A DNA stretch of 64,000 bases, taken from NCBI RefSeq assembly GCF_964253915.1, contig NZ_CAXUSG020000004.1:186001-250000 (forward strand), read 5' to 3'. The notes under the pieces were generated by a model. The model had not been told where the DNA came from. It was given only the letters and a program-made list of their open reading frames with translations, and ran no database searches. The first letter of the stretch is position 1. Every line of letters starts with the position of its first letter. Made by a program: the position numbers and the translations under genes. This DNA comes from Metarhizobium sp964253915 (GTDB lineage Bacteria > Pseudomonadota > Alphaproteobacteria > Rhizobiales > Rhizobiaceae). Below are positions 17,765 through 26,600 of this stretch, piece by piece.

Positions 17765-17816
17765 TCCTTTACAACTCATAAAAACATAATATCATAAAAA
17801 TATAAATTGTAAAGGA
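17765..17816. promoter_or_regulatory. AT-rich divergent operator between ArsR and AhpD-like genes
   Basis: TCCTTTACAA (17765-17774) and TTGTAAAGGA (17807-17816) form a perfect 10-bp inverted repeat around an AT-only core. The outer bases are the two ribosome sites, so only the inner TTTACAA/TTGTAAA part is likely to be protein-selected. The core also carries a CATAAAAA direct repeat. Confidence 0.6.
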
Positions 17817-17823
17817 GAATTCC

Positions 17824-18177
17824 ATGCCCAAGGACTACGCTGCCATAACCCGCGACATTTCTGCCTACACCGGCGAGATGCGCAAGATCGTGCCGGAGAC
17901 CATGCAGGCCTTCTACAGCCTGTCGAAATCGGCGTCTGCGGCCGGTCATGTCGATGCGAAGACGAAAGAGCTGATCGCGCTGGCGATCGGTGTCACGCAG
18001 CGATGCGATGGCTGCATCGGCTTCCATGCCAAGGCGCTGACCCAGATGGGCGCGACGCGCGAGGAAGTGGCCGAAGTGCTGGGCATGTGCGTCTACATGG
18101 GCGGCGGCCCGGCCCTGATGTATGCGGCGGATGCACTGCGCGCCTTCGACCAGTTCGCCGCGGCGCAGGCGGCCTGA
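17824..18177 (+). CDS. Carboxymuconolactone decarboxylase/AhpD-like family protein
   Basis: This 117-residue helical protein has the AhpD signature Cys61-Asp-Gly-Cys64 with His68 (CDGCIGFH). In AhpD this site gives alkylhydroperoxidase or disulfide-reductase activity. AAAGGAG precedes the ATG. It is divergent from the BigR-type regulator and its rhodanese partner, which fits thiol or reactive-sulfur detoxification, though the substrate is not known. Confidence 0.88.
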   Translation: MPKDYAAITRDISAYTGEMRKIVPETMQAFYSLSKSASAAGHVDAKTKELIALAIGVTQRCDGCIGFHAKALTQMGATREEVAEVLGMCVYMGGGPALMYAADALRAFDQFAAAQAA

Positions 18178-18236
18178 TTCTCCGGGTGCCGGGGTACGCT
18201 TGTTTCGGCGGCGGCCCCGTGCTCTAACCTCGTCCC

Positions 18237-19145
18237 ATGGCCTTCACCTTCCGACAGCTCCAGTATTTCGTTGCCGTTGCCGAGCAGGGATCAGTGACGC
18301 GGGCGGCGCAGAACCTGTCGATCTCGCAATCCTCTGTCACCGAAGCCTTGAAGGAACTGGAGGGCGATCTCGGCGTCACCCTGTTCGAGCGCCACCCGCG
18401 CGGCCTGTCGATCACCCACAATGGCCATCAGTTCCTGCGGCATGCGACGAAGATCCTCGCCACCGTTTCGGATGCGCGCAACAGCTTTTCCGGCGGCCTC
18501 GCCACCCGGGGCGGCAAGCTGAACATCGGCGTCACCTCGCTGGTTGCCGGCTATGTCCTCTCGGATCTGCTCGCCCGCTTCCGCCGCGCCTGCCCGGAAG
18601 TCGACGTTTCGGCCATCGAGGACAATGGCGGTTACCTCGAGCACCTGCTGATCGGCGGCGAACTCGACGTCGCCGTCATGGTCATCTCCAACCTGCGCGA
18701 CCGGATGGCGCTGCAGGCAGAAATCCTCGAGACCTCGCCCTATCGCCTCTGGCTGCCGATGGGGCATCCGCTTGTCTCGGCCGACATCATCTCGGTGGCC
18801 GACGTGGCGCGCGAGCCGCTGATCATGCTCACCGTCGACGAAATCGAGGAAAACACCGGCAAGCTCTTGTCGGCGCTCGGCGCCCGGCCACATGTCGCCT
18901 TTCGTACCCGCTCCGTCGAGGCGGTGCGCAGCCTGGTTGCTACCGGGGCGGGCGTGGCATTGTTGCCCGATCTCGTCTACCGCCCGTGGTCGCTGGAAGG
19001 CGACCGCATCGAAAGCCGCGATGTCTCCGGTTCGTTGCCGGTTGTGCAGGTCGGCATGGTCTGGCGCAAGGGGTCGAGCCTGCCGCAGTCGGCACGCGAT
19101 TTCATCGGCATTGCCGAGGCTTTGCGATCGGCTCGGCCACGGTAA
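18237..19145 (+). CDS. LysR family transcriptional regulator (ydc/pat operon neighbour)
   Basis: This 302-residue regulator has an HTH at about 1-60 (SVTRAAQNLSISQSSVTEALKELEG) and a substrate-binding-like effector domain (about 92-295). It lies directly upstream of and co-directional with the ydcSTUV-patD operon, separated by 124 bp that contain a palindrome. It is the likely regulator of that operon, although LysR genes are more often divergent from their targets. Confidence 0.9.
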   Translation: MAFTFRQLQYFVAVAEQGSVTRAAQNLSISQSSVTEALKELEGDLGVTLFERHPRGLSITHNGHQFLRHATKILATVSDARNSFSGGLATRGGKLNIGVTSLVAGYVLSDLLARFRRACPEVDVSAIEDNGGYLEHLLIGGELDVAVMVISNLRDRMALQAEILETSPYRLWLPMGHPLVSADIISVADVAREPLIMLTVDEIEENTGKLLSALGARPHVAFRTRSVEAVRSLVATGAGVALLPDLVYRPWSLEGDRIESRDVSGSLPVVQVGMVWRKGSSLPQSARDFIGIAEALRSARPR

Positions 19146-19155
19146 CTCCCTCGAT

Positions 19156-19170
19156 ATCGGAAATTCCGAT
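19156..19170. promoter_or_regulatory. Palindrome ATCGGAA-A-TTCCGAT upstream of ydcS
   Basis: A perfect 7-bp inverted repeat with one central base, about 100 bp before the ydcS start. It has the same architecture as 15950-15964 and differs from it by one base pair in each arm. Confidence 0.6.
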
Positions 19171-19269
19171 TTCAACTTTCTGATAAATGAATTTGCGAAT
19201 ACGGCGAAATCGCGTCACTCTCTATTCGGGAACAAACGCCACGAATGTGGACCAAAAGGGAGACTGTCG

Positions 19270-20430
19270 ATGACGACGTTCATGCGATCCTGCACAGCGC
19301 TTGTCGCAACTTTAAGCTTTGCCACGCAGGTCATTGCAGCCGAGCCGCTCAAGGAGCTGGGCAAGGGCGAAGGTGCGCTCAGCATCGTGGCCTGGGCCGG
19401 CTACATCGAGCGCGGTGAGACCGACAAGAATTACGACTGGGTGACGAAGTTCGAAGCCGACACCGGCTGCAAGGTTACCGTCAAGACCGCCGCCACCTCG
19501 GATGAAATGGTGGCGCTGATGAACGAAGGCGGCTTCGACCTGGTCACCGCCTCGGGTGATGCCTCGCTGCGCCTCGTTGCCGGCAAGCGCGTCCAGCCGA
19601 TCAACACCGACCTTATCCCCAGCTGGAAGACCATCGACGAGCGGCTGCAGAACGCCCCCTGGCACACCCAGGACGGCGTGCACTACGGCACGCCTTACGT
19701 CTGGGGCGCCAACGTGCTGATGTACAACACCGATGCCTTCAAGGATAAGGCGCCGGACAGCTGGAACGTCGTCTTCGAAGAGCAGACATTGCCCGACGGC
19801 AAGTCGAATTCCGGCCGTGTCCAGGCCTATGACGGCCCGATCTACATCGCCGATGCGGCGCTCTATTTGATGACCCACAAGCCGGAACTCGGCATCAAGG
19901 ATCCCTACGAACTGAACGAGGACCAGTACAAGGCCGCTCTCGATCTGCTGCGCGGCCAGCGCAAGCTGGTCGGCCGTTACTGGCACGACGCGATGATCCA
20001 GATCGACGACTTCAAGAACGAAGGTGTCGTCGCCTCCGGTTCCTGGCCGTTCCAGGTCAACCTGCTGACTGCCGAAAAGGCCAAGATCGCCTCCACCTTC
20101 CCGAAGGAAGGCATCACCGGCTGGGCCGACACCACCATGCTGCACGCCGATAGCGAGCATCCGAACTGCGCTTACATGTGGATGGAGCATTCGCTTTCGC
20201 CCAAGGTTCAGGGCGACGTTTCGGCCTGGTTCGGCACTGTTCCTTCCGTTCCGGCGGCCTGCAAGGGCAATGAACTCCTGACCGACAGCGGTTGCGCCAC
20301 CAACGGTTACGAACACTTCGACCAGATCCGGTTCTGGAAGACGCCGCGTGCGAAATGCGAAAGCCAGGGCGAATGCGTTCCTTATCACCGCTGGGTTTCT
20401 GACTACATCGGTGTAATCGGCGGTCGTTGA
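19270..20430 (+). CDS. ydcS: ABC transporter periplasmic binding protein, YdcS-like (polyamine/GABA type)
   Basis: This 386-residue protein has a signal peptide (about 1-23, cleavage after IAA) and a class II solute-binding fold of the spermidine/putrescine family (LSIVAWAGYIE, GVHYGTPYVWGANVLMYN). It is the first gene of a five-gene operon with the order of E. coli ydcSTUV-patD, so putrescine, GABA or a related amine is the likely ligand. AAGGGAG precedes the ATG. Several cysteines in the C-terminal 60 residues suggest disulfides in the periplasm. Confidence 0.88.
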   Translation: MTTFMRSCTALVATLSFATQVIAAEPLKELGKGEGALSIVAWAGYIERGETDKNYDWVTKFEADTGCKVTVKTAATSDEMVALMNEGGFDLVTASGDASLRLVAGKRVQPINTDLIPSWKTIDERLQNAPWHTQDGVHYGTPYVWGANVLMYNTDAFKDKAPDSWNVVFEEQTLPDGKSNSGRVQAYDGPIYIADAALYLMTHKPELGIKDPYELNEDQYKAALDLLRGQRKLVGRYWHDAMIQIDDFKNEGVVASGSWPFQVNLLTAEKAKIASTFPKEGITGWADTTMLHADSEHPNCAYMWMEHSLSPKVQGDVSAWFGTVPSVPAACKGNELLTDSGCATNGYEHFDQIRFWKTPRAKCESQGECVPYHRWVSDYIGVIGGR

Positions 20431-20460
20431 TCGTCGACAGAATACAAGAACTTTACCGCC

Positions 20461-20618
20461 AACCCTTGCCCTCTCCCCGCATGCGGGGAGAGGGGACGTG
20501 CCCCGCTTTGACCTTTCCTGCGAAAAATTACGCTCAAAGGTCGGGAAACATCTGCCGCATGGATCCTCGCCCGCGTGCGGGATGGAGGATCCGCAGGACG
20601 CAGGCGGATGAGGGGCGG
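20461..20618. repeat. RIME-like repeat between ydcS and ydcT
   Basis: Contains the 26-bp perfect palindrome at 20469-20494 (arms CCCTCTCCCCGCA), a second hairpin GGATCCTC...GAGGATCC (about 20560-20592), and the edge word GGCGGATGAGGGG. Its location inside the operon could reduce expression of the transporter genes relative to the binding protein. Confidence 0.7.
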
Positions 20619-20647
20619 CCTAACGGCACAACCACTCGGAGCCCCCC

Positions 20648-21640
20648 ATGACAGCCGCAGTCGAATTCCAGAATGTCGCCCGCCATTTCGGCCAGGTCCG
20701 GGCGGTCGATGGCGTCAATCTGACGATTGCGCCCGGCGAGTTCTTCGCCATGCTCGGCCCATCCGGTTCGGGCAAGACCACCTGCCTGCGCCTGATTGCC
20801 GGCTTCGAGCAGCCGACCGGCGGGCATATCGAAATTTTCGGCGAGACGGCCGAAGGCGTGCCGCCCTATCGGCGCAACGTCAACACCGTCTTCCAGGATT
20901 ATGCGCTCTTTCCGCATCTCAGCATCCTCGACAACGTTGCCTACGGGCTGATGGTCAAGGGTGTCGACAAGGTGACGCGGTATCGCGAGGCGGAAGCGGC
21001 CCTCGAGCTGGTAAAATTGCCGGGTTACGGCGCCCGCCGCCCCGGCCAGCTTTCCGGCGGCCAGCGGCAGCGCGTCGCGCTTGCCCGTGCGCTCGTCAAC
21101 AAACCGCGGGTACTGCTGCTCGACGAACCGCTCGGCGCGCTTGACCTCAAGCTGCGCGAGCAGATGCAGGAAGAACTGAAGAGCCTGCAGCGGGCGCTCG
21201 GCATCACCTTCGTCTTCGTCACCCACGATCAGGGCGAGGCGCTGTCGATGGCCGATCGCGTCGCCGTTTTCAACAACGGCAACATCGTACAGGAAGGTAC
21301 GCCGGAAGAGATCTACAAGCGGCCGAAGGTACGGTTTGTCGCCGATTTCGTCGGCTCCTCGAATGTGCTGGCACCCGACGTCATGAAGCGGCTGGGTGGC
21401 GAGGCGCGCTGGGCGAGCCTCAGGCCGGAGGCGATCCGCCTGAAGTCGGGCGGCGAGGGCGTGGCAGCCAAGGTGCTGCAGGTCAGCTTCCTCGGCGCCT
21501 CGAACCGGCTGCTGGTCGAAACCGCCGGCGCCAAGCTGCATGTCATGTTGCCAGCCGATCATGCCGTTCCGGCTGTCGGTTCCGAAATCGCGCTTGGCTG
21601 GGCGCCGGCCGACGCTCATTACATGGATGATGCGGCATGA
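20648..21640 (+). CDS. ydcT: ABC transporter ATP-binding protein, YdcT/PotA-like
   Basis: This 330-residue ATPase has Walker A GPSGSGKTT (about 37-45), signature LSGGQRQR (about 136-143), Walker B VLLLDEPLGALD, and a C-terminal TOBE-like regulatory region (about 250-325). It energises uptake with the two following permeases. Its stop overlaps the start of the first permease (ATGA, 4 bp), which shows tight coupling. Confidence 0.93.
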   Translation: MTAAVEFQNVARHFGQVRAVDGVNLTIAPGEFFAMLGPSGSGKTTCLRLIAGFEQPTGGHIEIFGETAEGVPPYRRNVNTVFQDYALFPHLSILDNVAYGLMVKGVDKVTRYREAEAALELVKLPGYGARRPGQLSGGQRQRVALARALVNKPRVLLLDEPLGALDLKLREQMQEELKSLQRALGITFVFVTHDQGEALSMADRVAVFNNGNIVQEGTPEEIYKRPKVRFVADFVGSSNVLAPDVMKRLGGEARWASLRPEAIRLKSGGEGVAAKVLQVSFLGASNRLLVETAGAKLHVMLPADHAVPAVGSEIALGWAPADAHYMDDAA

Positions 21641-22587
21641 TGAGCGCGGCCACCACCTCCATCCTGCCCGGCCGCGGCGGCGTCTTCGGCGCCCTGTCGG
21701 ATGCCTTCTGGCGCCGGCCGAAACTCCTGCTGTTCCTGATGTTGACGCCGCCGCTGCTCTGGCTCGGCATCATCTATATCGGCTCGCTGCTGGCGCTTTT
21801 GCTCCAGAGTTTCTTCTCGGTCGATGAGTTCTCCGGGCTGATCAACTACGAATTCACGCTCGCCACCTATGCGGAGCTGCTGCGGCCGGCGAATTTCGAC
21901 ATCATCCTGCGCACGGTGATCATGGCAGCCAGCGTCACGCTGTTTTCCGCCGCCATCGGTTTCCCGATAGCCTACTATGCAGCGCGTTACGCCAAGGGCA
22001 AATGGAAGGCGGTCTTCTATCTCGGCATCATGCTGCCTCTGTGGTCGAGCTACCTCGTCAAGATCTATGCTTGGAAACTTATCCTCGCCAAGGAAGGCAT
22101 CCTCACCTGGGTCTTCACCAAACTGCATCTGCTCTGGCTGCTGGACGGCATCCTCGCCCTGCCGGTTATCGGTGGCAACTCGCTGTCGATCAGTTACCTC
22201 GGCACCTTCCTCGTCTTCGTCTATGTCTGGCTGCCCTACATGATCCTGCCCACCCAGGCGGCACTGGAGCGCGTGCCCGGCAACCTTCTGGAAGCCTCGT
22301 CGGATCTCGGCGCCACGCCGCGCCAGACGTTCCGCACCGTGCTTTTGCCGCTGGCCCTGCCCGGTATCATCGCCGGCTCGATCTTCACCTTCTCGCTGAC
22401 GCTCGGTGATTACATCATCCCGCAGATCATCGGCTCGTCGCGGCTGTTCATCGGTCAGGCAGTCTATAGCCAGCAAGGCACGGCCGGCAACGTGCCGCTT
22501 GCCGCCGCCTTCTCGGTGGTTCCGATCGTCATCATGGCCATCTACCTCTGGATCGCCAAACGCCAGGGAGCTTTCGATGCGCTCTGA
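21637..22587 (+). CDS. ydcU: ABC transporter permease, YdcU/PotB-like
   Basis: This 316-residue inner-membrane protein has six or more helices. The EAA loop that contacts the ATPase is seen as EASSDLGATPRQTFRTVLLPLALPG (about 222-246). It pairs with the next gene to form the channel. The start overlaps ydcT by 4 bp and the end overlaps ydcV by 11 bp. Confidence 0.92.
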   Translation: MMSAATTSILPGRGGVFGALSDAFWRRPKLLLFLMLTPPLLWLGIIYIGSLLALLLQSFFSVDEFSGLINYEFTLATYAELLRPANFDIILRTVIMAASVTLFSAAIGFPIAYYAARYAKGKWKAVFYLGIMLPLWSSYLVKIYAWKLILAKEGILTWVFTKLHLLWLLDGILALPVIGGNSLSISYLGTFLVFVYVWLPYMILPTQAALERVPGNLLEASSDLGATPRQTFRTVLLPLALPGIIAGSIFTFSLTLGDYIIPQIIGSSRLFIGQAVYSQQGTAGNVPLAAAFSVVPIVIMAIYLWIAKRQGAFDAL

Positions 22588-23392
22588 TCGCGGCCAACGC
22601 GCCCCACTTGCCCTGAAAATCGCCGCCGGCGTCGGATTGCTGTTCCTGCACCTGCCGATCCTGCTGATCTTCGTCTACGCCTTCACCACGGAGGAAAAAT
22701 CCTACCAATGGCCACCGCCGGGCTTTACGACGCAATGGTTTGCCGTCACCTGGAACCGTCCGGATGTCTGGCAGGCGCTCGGCCTGTCGGTGCAGGTCGC
22801 CACCATTGCCACCGCCGTCGCGCTGCTGCTCGGCACGCTGTGCGCCGCCGCCGTCAGCCAGACGAAGTTTTTCGGCCGCGAGGCGATCTCGCTGCTGGTC
22901 ATCCTGCCGATCGCGCTGCCCGGCATCATCACCGGCATCGCGCTACGCTCCGCCTTCAGCCTGTTCGACATTCCGTTTTCGGTCTGGACCATCATTCTCG
23001 GCCACGCCACCTTCTGCGTTGTGGTGGTCTATAACAATGCGGTCGCCCGCTTCCGCCGCACCTCGGGATCGTTGATCGAGGCCTCGATGGATCTTGGCGC
23101 CGACGGTTTCCAGACCTTCCGTCATGTGGTGCTGCCGAACATCGGCACGGCGCTTCTGGCCGGCGGCATGCTCGCCTTCGCGTTGTCCTTCGACGAGGTC
23201 ATCGTCACCACCTTCACCGGCGGCCAGCAGTCGACGCTGCCGATCTGGATGCTGGAGGAACTCATCCGGCCGCGTCAGCGCCCGGTTACCAATGTCGTCG
23301 CCATGGTTGTCGTGCTTGTCACCTTCCTGCCGATCCTGGCGGCCTACTACCTCACCCGCGACGGCGACCAGGTCGCCGGCGGCGGCAAGTAA
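22577..23392 (+). CDS. ydcV: ABC transporter permease, YdcV/PotC-like
   Basis: This 271-residue inner-membrane permease has an EAA loop (EASMDLGADGFQTFRHVVLPNIG, about 165-187). The start MRSDRG is chosen because it overlaps the upstream permease by only 11 bp and has CAGGGAG upstream. It completes the ydcSTUV importer. Confidence 0.92.
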   Translation: MRSDRGQRAPLALKIAAGVGLLFLHLPILLIFVYAFTTEEKSYQWPPPGFTTQWFAVTWNRPDVWQALGLSVQVATIATAVALLLGTLCAAAVSQTKFFGREAISLLVILPIALPGIITGIALRSAFSLFDIPFSVWTIILGHATFCVVVVYNNAVARFRRTSGSLIEASMDLGADGFQTFRHVVLPNIGTALLAGGMLAFALSFDEVIVTTFTGGQQSTLPIWMLEELIRPRQRPVTNVVAMVVVLVTFLPILAAYYLTRDGDQVAGGGK

Positions 23393-23415
23393 CGACCATA
23401 TCAAGGGAGAAAGCC

Positions 23416-24843
23416 ATGGATACTGAGATGCTGATCGGTTCCCGCTTCGAGGCGGGCACGGAGGCCGACGAGCACGTCCTCAACCCCAAGACCGGCGAAA
23501 CCGTCCTGGATCTGCCGGAAGCCTCGCTCGGTCAGGTCGATGCCGCGGTCGAGGCAGCCGAAAAAGCCTTCCTCTCCTGGTCGCAGACGACGCCGGGTCA
23601 GCGTTCGGCCTATCTCCTGAAGATTGCCGATGCCATCGAGGCGGATGCAGCCGCTTTCGCGGCTCTGGAATCGCTGAATTGCGGCAAGCCGATCAATGCC
23701 GTGCTCAACGACGAACTGCCGGCCATCGTCGATTGCTGGCGTTTCTTTGCCGGCGCCGTCCGGTCGCTGACGACACCGGCCGCCGGCGAATACCTGCCCG
23801 GCCACACCTCGATGCTGCGCCGTGATGCCATCGGCATCGTCGGCTCGATTGCGCCGTGGAACTATCCCTTGATGATGATGGCGTGGAAGCTCGCTCCGGC
23901 GATTGCCGGCGGCAACACCGTCGTCTTCAAGCCGTCGGAACAGACGCCGCTGACGGCGCTCAAGCTCGCCAAGGTTTTGGCTGACGTGCTGCCGGAAGGC
24001 GTCGTCAACGTCGTGCTCGGTCGCGGCGAGACGGTCGGCAACGCGCTGATCAACCATCCGAAGATCTCCATGGTGTCGATCACCGGCGATATCGCCACCG
24101 GCAAGAAGGTGCTGGCGGCGGCGGCGAAGACCGTCAAGCGCACCCATCTGGAACTCGGCGGCAAGGCACCGGTCATCGTTTATGACGACGCCGACCTCGA
24201 AGCCGTCGTCAACGGCATCCGCACCTTCGGTTATTACAATGCCGGCCAGGATTGCACCGCCGCCTGCCGCATCTATGCCGATGCGAAGATCTACGACGGG
24301 CTGGTCGCAGACCTCTCCTCTGCCGTCTCGACCATCAGGCTGAACCAGGCGGACGATACCGAAAACGAGATCGGCCCGCTGATCTCCCGCCGCCAGCGCG
24401 ACCGCGTTGAAAGTTTCGTCACGCGTGCCCGCGAGCATAAGCATATCGAGGTGACGGCGGGCGGCAGCGTGCTCGGCGACAAGGGTTTCTTCTTCCAGCC
24501 GACGGTCATCGCCGGCGCCACCCAGGACGACGAGATCGTCCGCCGCGAGGTGTTCGGCCCGGTGGTTTCGGTGACGCGTTTCGACGAAGCCGAGCAGGCG
24601 ATCGCCTGGGCGAACGACAGCGACTACGGTCTCGCTTCCTCCGTCTGGACCAAGGATGTTTCCCGGGCACTGAAGACTGCAGCGCGTCTGCAATACGGCT
24701 GCACCTGGATCAACACCCACTTCATGCTCTGCAACGAAATGCCCCACGGCGGCGTCAAGCAATCCGGCTACGGCAAGGACATGTCGGTCTACGCCCTGGA
24801 GGATTACACCGCCGTGCGCCATGTGATGATCGCGCACGGGTAA
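23416..24843 (+). CDS. patD: Gamma-aminobutyraldehyde dehydrogenase
   Basis: Oxidises 4-aminobutyraldehyde (1-pyrroline) to GABA in putrescine breakdown. It has 475 residues. The NAD fold SIAPWNYPL, the general base in THLELGGKAP, and the nucleophile in GQDCTAACR are intact. The sequence follows E. coli PatD (YdcW) almost throughout, including NCGKP, FRTFGYYNAGQDC-type and VWTKDV blocks. It sits 23 bp after ydcV with AAGGGAG before the ATG. Uptake and first oxidation are thus encoded together; no putrescine transaminase gene is in the window. Confidence 0.93.
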   Translation: MDTEMLIGSRFEAGTEADEHVLNPKTGETVLDLPEASLGQVDAAVEAAEKAFLSWSQTTPGQRSAYLLKIADAIEADAAAFAALESLNCGKPINAVLNDELPAIVDCWRFFAGAVRSLTTPAAGEYLPGHTSMLRRDAIGIVGSIAPWNYPLMMMAWKLAPAIAGGNTVVFKPSEQTPLTALKLAKVLADVLPEGVVNVVLGRGETVGNALINHPKISMVSITGDIATGKKVLAAAAKTVKRTHLELGGKAPVIVYDDADLEAVVNGIRTFGYYNAGQDCTAACRIYADAKIYDGLVADLSSAVSTIRLNQADDTENEIGPLISRRQRDRVESFVTRAREHKHIEVTAGGSVLGDKGFFFQPTVIAGATQDDEIVRREVFGPVVSVTRFDEAEQAIAWANDSDYGLASSVWTKDVSRALKTAARLQYGCTWINTHFMLCNEMPHGGVKQSGYGKDMSVYALEDYTAVRHVMIAHG

Positions 24844-24860
24844 GGAAGATACGCCTTTGG

Positions 24861-24891
24861 CCCACCCCCTCCTGCATTTGGAGGGGGTGGG
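24861..24891. terminator. Hairpin between convergent patD and sitD
   Basis: CCCACCCCCTCC (24861-24872) and GGAGGGGGTGGG (24880-24891) form a perfect 12-bp stem with a 7-base loop. There is no clear T-run, so it may act as a two-way hairpin or transcript end-protector. Confidence 0.55.
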
Positions 24892-24897
24892 AAGATT

Positions 24898-25746
24898 TCA
24901 GCCTGCAGTCACCCGGTCCGTCCGCCGCGCGGCAATCGTCACGCGGATGAAAGCGACGATGAAGAGGGCGGACATCAGCAGCACGATGGTCGGCGCAGGC
25001 GCACTGTCGATGAAGAAGCTGAGGTAGATGCCGAGGATCGACGTTACTGCGGCGATGATCACCGCAACGATCTGCATGGAGCGGAACGTCCGCGTCAGCA
25101 GATAGGCGATAGAGCCGGGGGCAACCAGCAATGCCACCGAGAGGATGATGCCCACCGCCTTCAAGGCACCGACCACCGCCAGCGACAGAACCGCCAGCAG
25201 GCCGTAGTGCAGGAGCCGCACTGGCAGGCCGATGGCGCGGGCATGCTGCGGGTCGAAGGCATGCACGAGCAAGTCCTTGCGTTTTACGATCAGGAAGGCA
25301 GTCGCGGCCAGCGCGATGAGGCCGGTCTCGATCAGGTCGGCGGCGGAAATGCCGAGCATGTCGCCGAACAGGATATGGTCGAGGTGCACGTCGCTCTGCA
25401 CCTTCACATAAAGCACGACGCCGAGGCCGAACATGCCGGAAAAGACGATGCCGAGCACCGTGTCTTCCTTGATGCGGCTGTTTTCCTTCAGGTAACCGGT
25501 GGCGATGGCGCAGAACATGCCGGCGACGAAGGCGCCGATCGACAGCGGAATGGCCAGGATATAGGCGATGACGACGCCCGGCAGCACCGCATGCGAGACG
25601 GCATCCCCCATCAGCGACCAGCCCTTGAGCACCAGGATGCAGGATAGGAGCGCCATCGGCACGGCAATCGCCAGCGTGATGGCGAAGGCATACAGCATGA
25701 AGGGCAGCTGGAACGGCAGGATGGCGAATTCGATGGTTTCGCTCAT
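24898..25746 (-). CDS. sitD: Manganese/iron ABC transporter permease SitD
   Basis: This 282-residue inner-membrane protein has about eight helices and the ABC-3 permease pattern (LKGWSLMGDAVSHAVLPGV near residue 40; VGIILSVALLVAPGSIAYLL later). It is homologous to the preceding sitC, as usual for this family. The start MSETIEF overlaps the sitC stop by 4 bp. A much longer frame upstream is a read-through of sitC in another frame and is not used. Last gene of the sit operon. Confidence 0.93.
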   Translation of the reverse strand: MSETIEFAILPFQLPFMLYAFAITLAIAVPMALLSCILVLKGWSLMGDAVSHAVLPGVVIAYILAIPLSIGAFVAGMFCAIATGYLKENSRIKEDTVLGIVFSGMFGLGVVLYVKVQSDVHLDHILFGDMLGISAADLIETGLIALAATAFLIVKRKDLLVHAFDPQHARAIGLPVRLLHYGLLAVLSLAVVGALKAVGIILSVALLVAPGSIAYLLTRTFRSMQIVAVIIAAVTSILGIYLSFFIDSAPAPTIVLLMSALFIVAFIRVTIAARRTDRVTAG

Positions 25747-26600
25747 GCCGTTTCCTCCAGGGCAAGCCGCGCCCGGCGGCGATTGGCGAGAATGCCGTGT
25801 TTCGGCGCGAAGACGAAGGCAAGCAGGAAAAGCGCGGTCTGCATGACGACGATCACCCCGCCGGTCGCCCCGTCGAGGAAGTAGCTGATATAGGCGCCGA
25901 GCGCGCTGGTCACCGCGCCGATCAGAAGGCTGAGAGCGATGACGCGGCCGAACCGGTCGCTGAGCAGGTAGGCCGTGGCGCCGGGCGTGACGACCAGGGC
26001 GATGACGAGGAAGGCGCCGACCGTCTGCAGCGCCGCCACGGTCGAGGCGCTGAGCAGGGTGAAGAACAGGATTTTCAGAAAGGTTGGGCGCAGGCCGATG
26101 GTGCGGGCATGGCTCTCGTCGAAGAAGGTGACCATGAAATCCTTCCATTTCAGCGCCAGCACGGCAAGGCTGACGCCGCCGATGATGGCGAGCTGCAGCG
26201 TATCCTCCGGGGTGATGGCGAGGATATTGCCGAGCACGATGGTCTGGATGTTCACCGAGGTCGGCGACAGCGACACCATGAACAGGCCGAGGCCGAAGAA
26301 GGAGGTGAAGATCAGGCCGATGATCGCGTCTTCCTTCAGCCGGGTCTTCTGGTTGAGGAACAGCATGGCGCCGGCCGCAAGCCCGCCGGAAATGAAGGCA
26401 CCGAGCGCGAAGGGCAGGCCGAGCATGTAGGCCCCGGCAACGCCCGGCACGATCGAGTGAGACAGCGCGTCGCCGATCAAGGACCAGCCTTTCAGCATCA
26501 GGTAGGCCGAAAGAAAACCGCAGACACCGCCGACAAGCGCGCTGACCCAGATGGCGTTGACCATATAATCATAAGAGAAGGGTTCAAGAAGCGTGTTCAT
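25743..26600 (-). CDS. sitC: Manganese/iron ABC transporter permease SitC
   Basis: This 285-residue ABC-3 family permease has LKGWSLIGDALSHSIVPGV (about 40-58) and the GAFLVIALVVTPGATAYLL segment. The start MNTLLEPF overlaps the sitB 3' end by 17 bp. It forms the membrane channel with SitD. Confidence 0.93.
   Translation of the reverse strand: MNTLLEPFSYDYMVNAIWVSALVGGVCGFLSAYLMLKGWSLIGDALSHSIVPGVAGAYMLGLPFALGAFISGGLAAGAMLFLNQKTRLKEDAIIGLIFTSFFGLGLFMVSLSPTSVNIQTIVLGNILAITPEDTLQLAIIGGVSLAVLALKWKDFMVTFFDESHARTIGLRPTFLKILFFTLLSASTVAALQTVGAFLVIALVVTPGATAYLLSDRFGRVIALSLLIGAVTSALGAYISYFLDGATGGVIVVMQTALFLLAFVFAPKHGILANRRRARLALEETA

Noticed and set aside
23401..24837. A 478-codon open frame antisense to patD
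   Set aside because: Full overlap with a strongly conserved aldehyde dehydrogenase; composition artefact.
24898..26148. A 416-codon reading of sitD
   Set aside because: The first 134 codons overlap sitC in another frame; the ATG at 25746 fits the family and the operon overlap.
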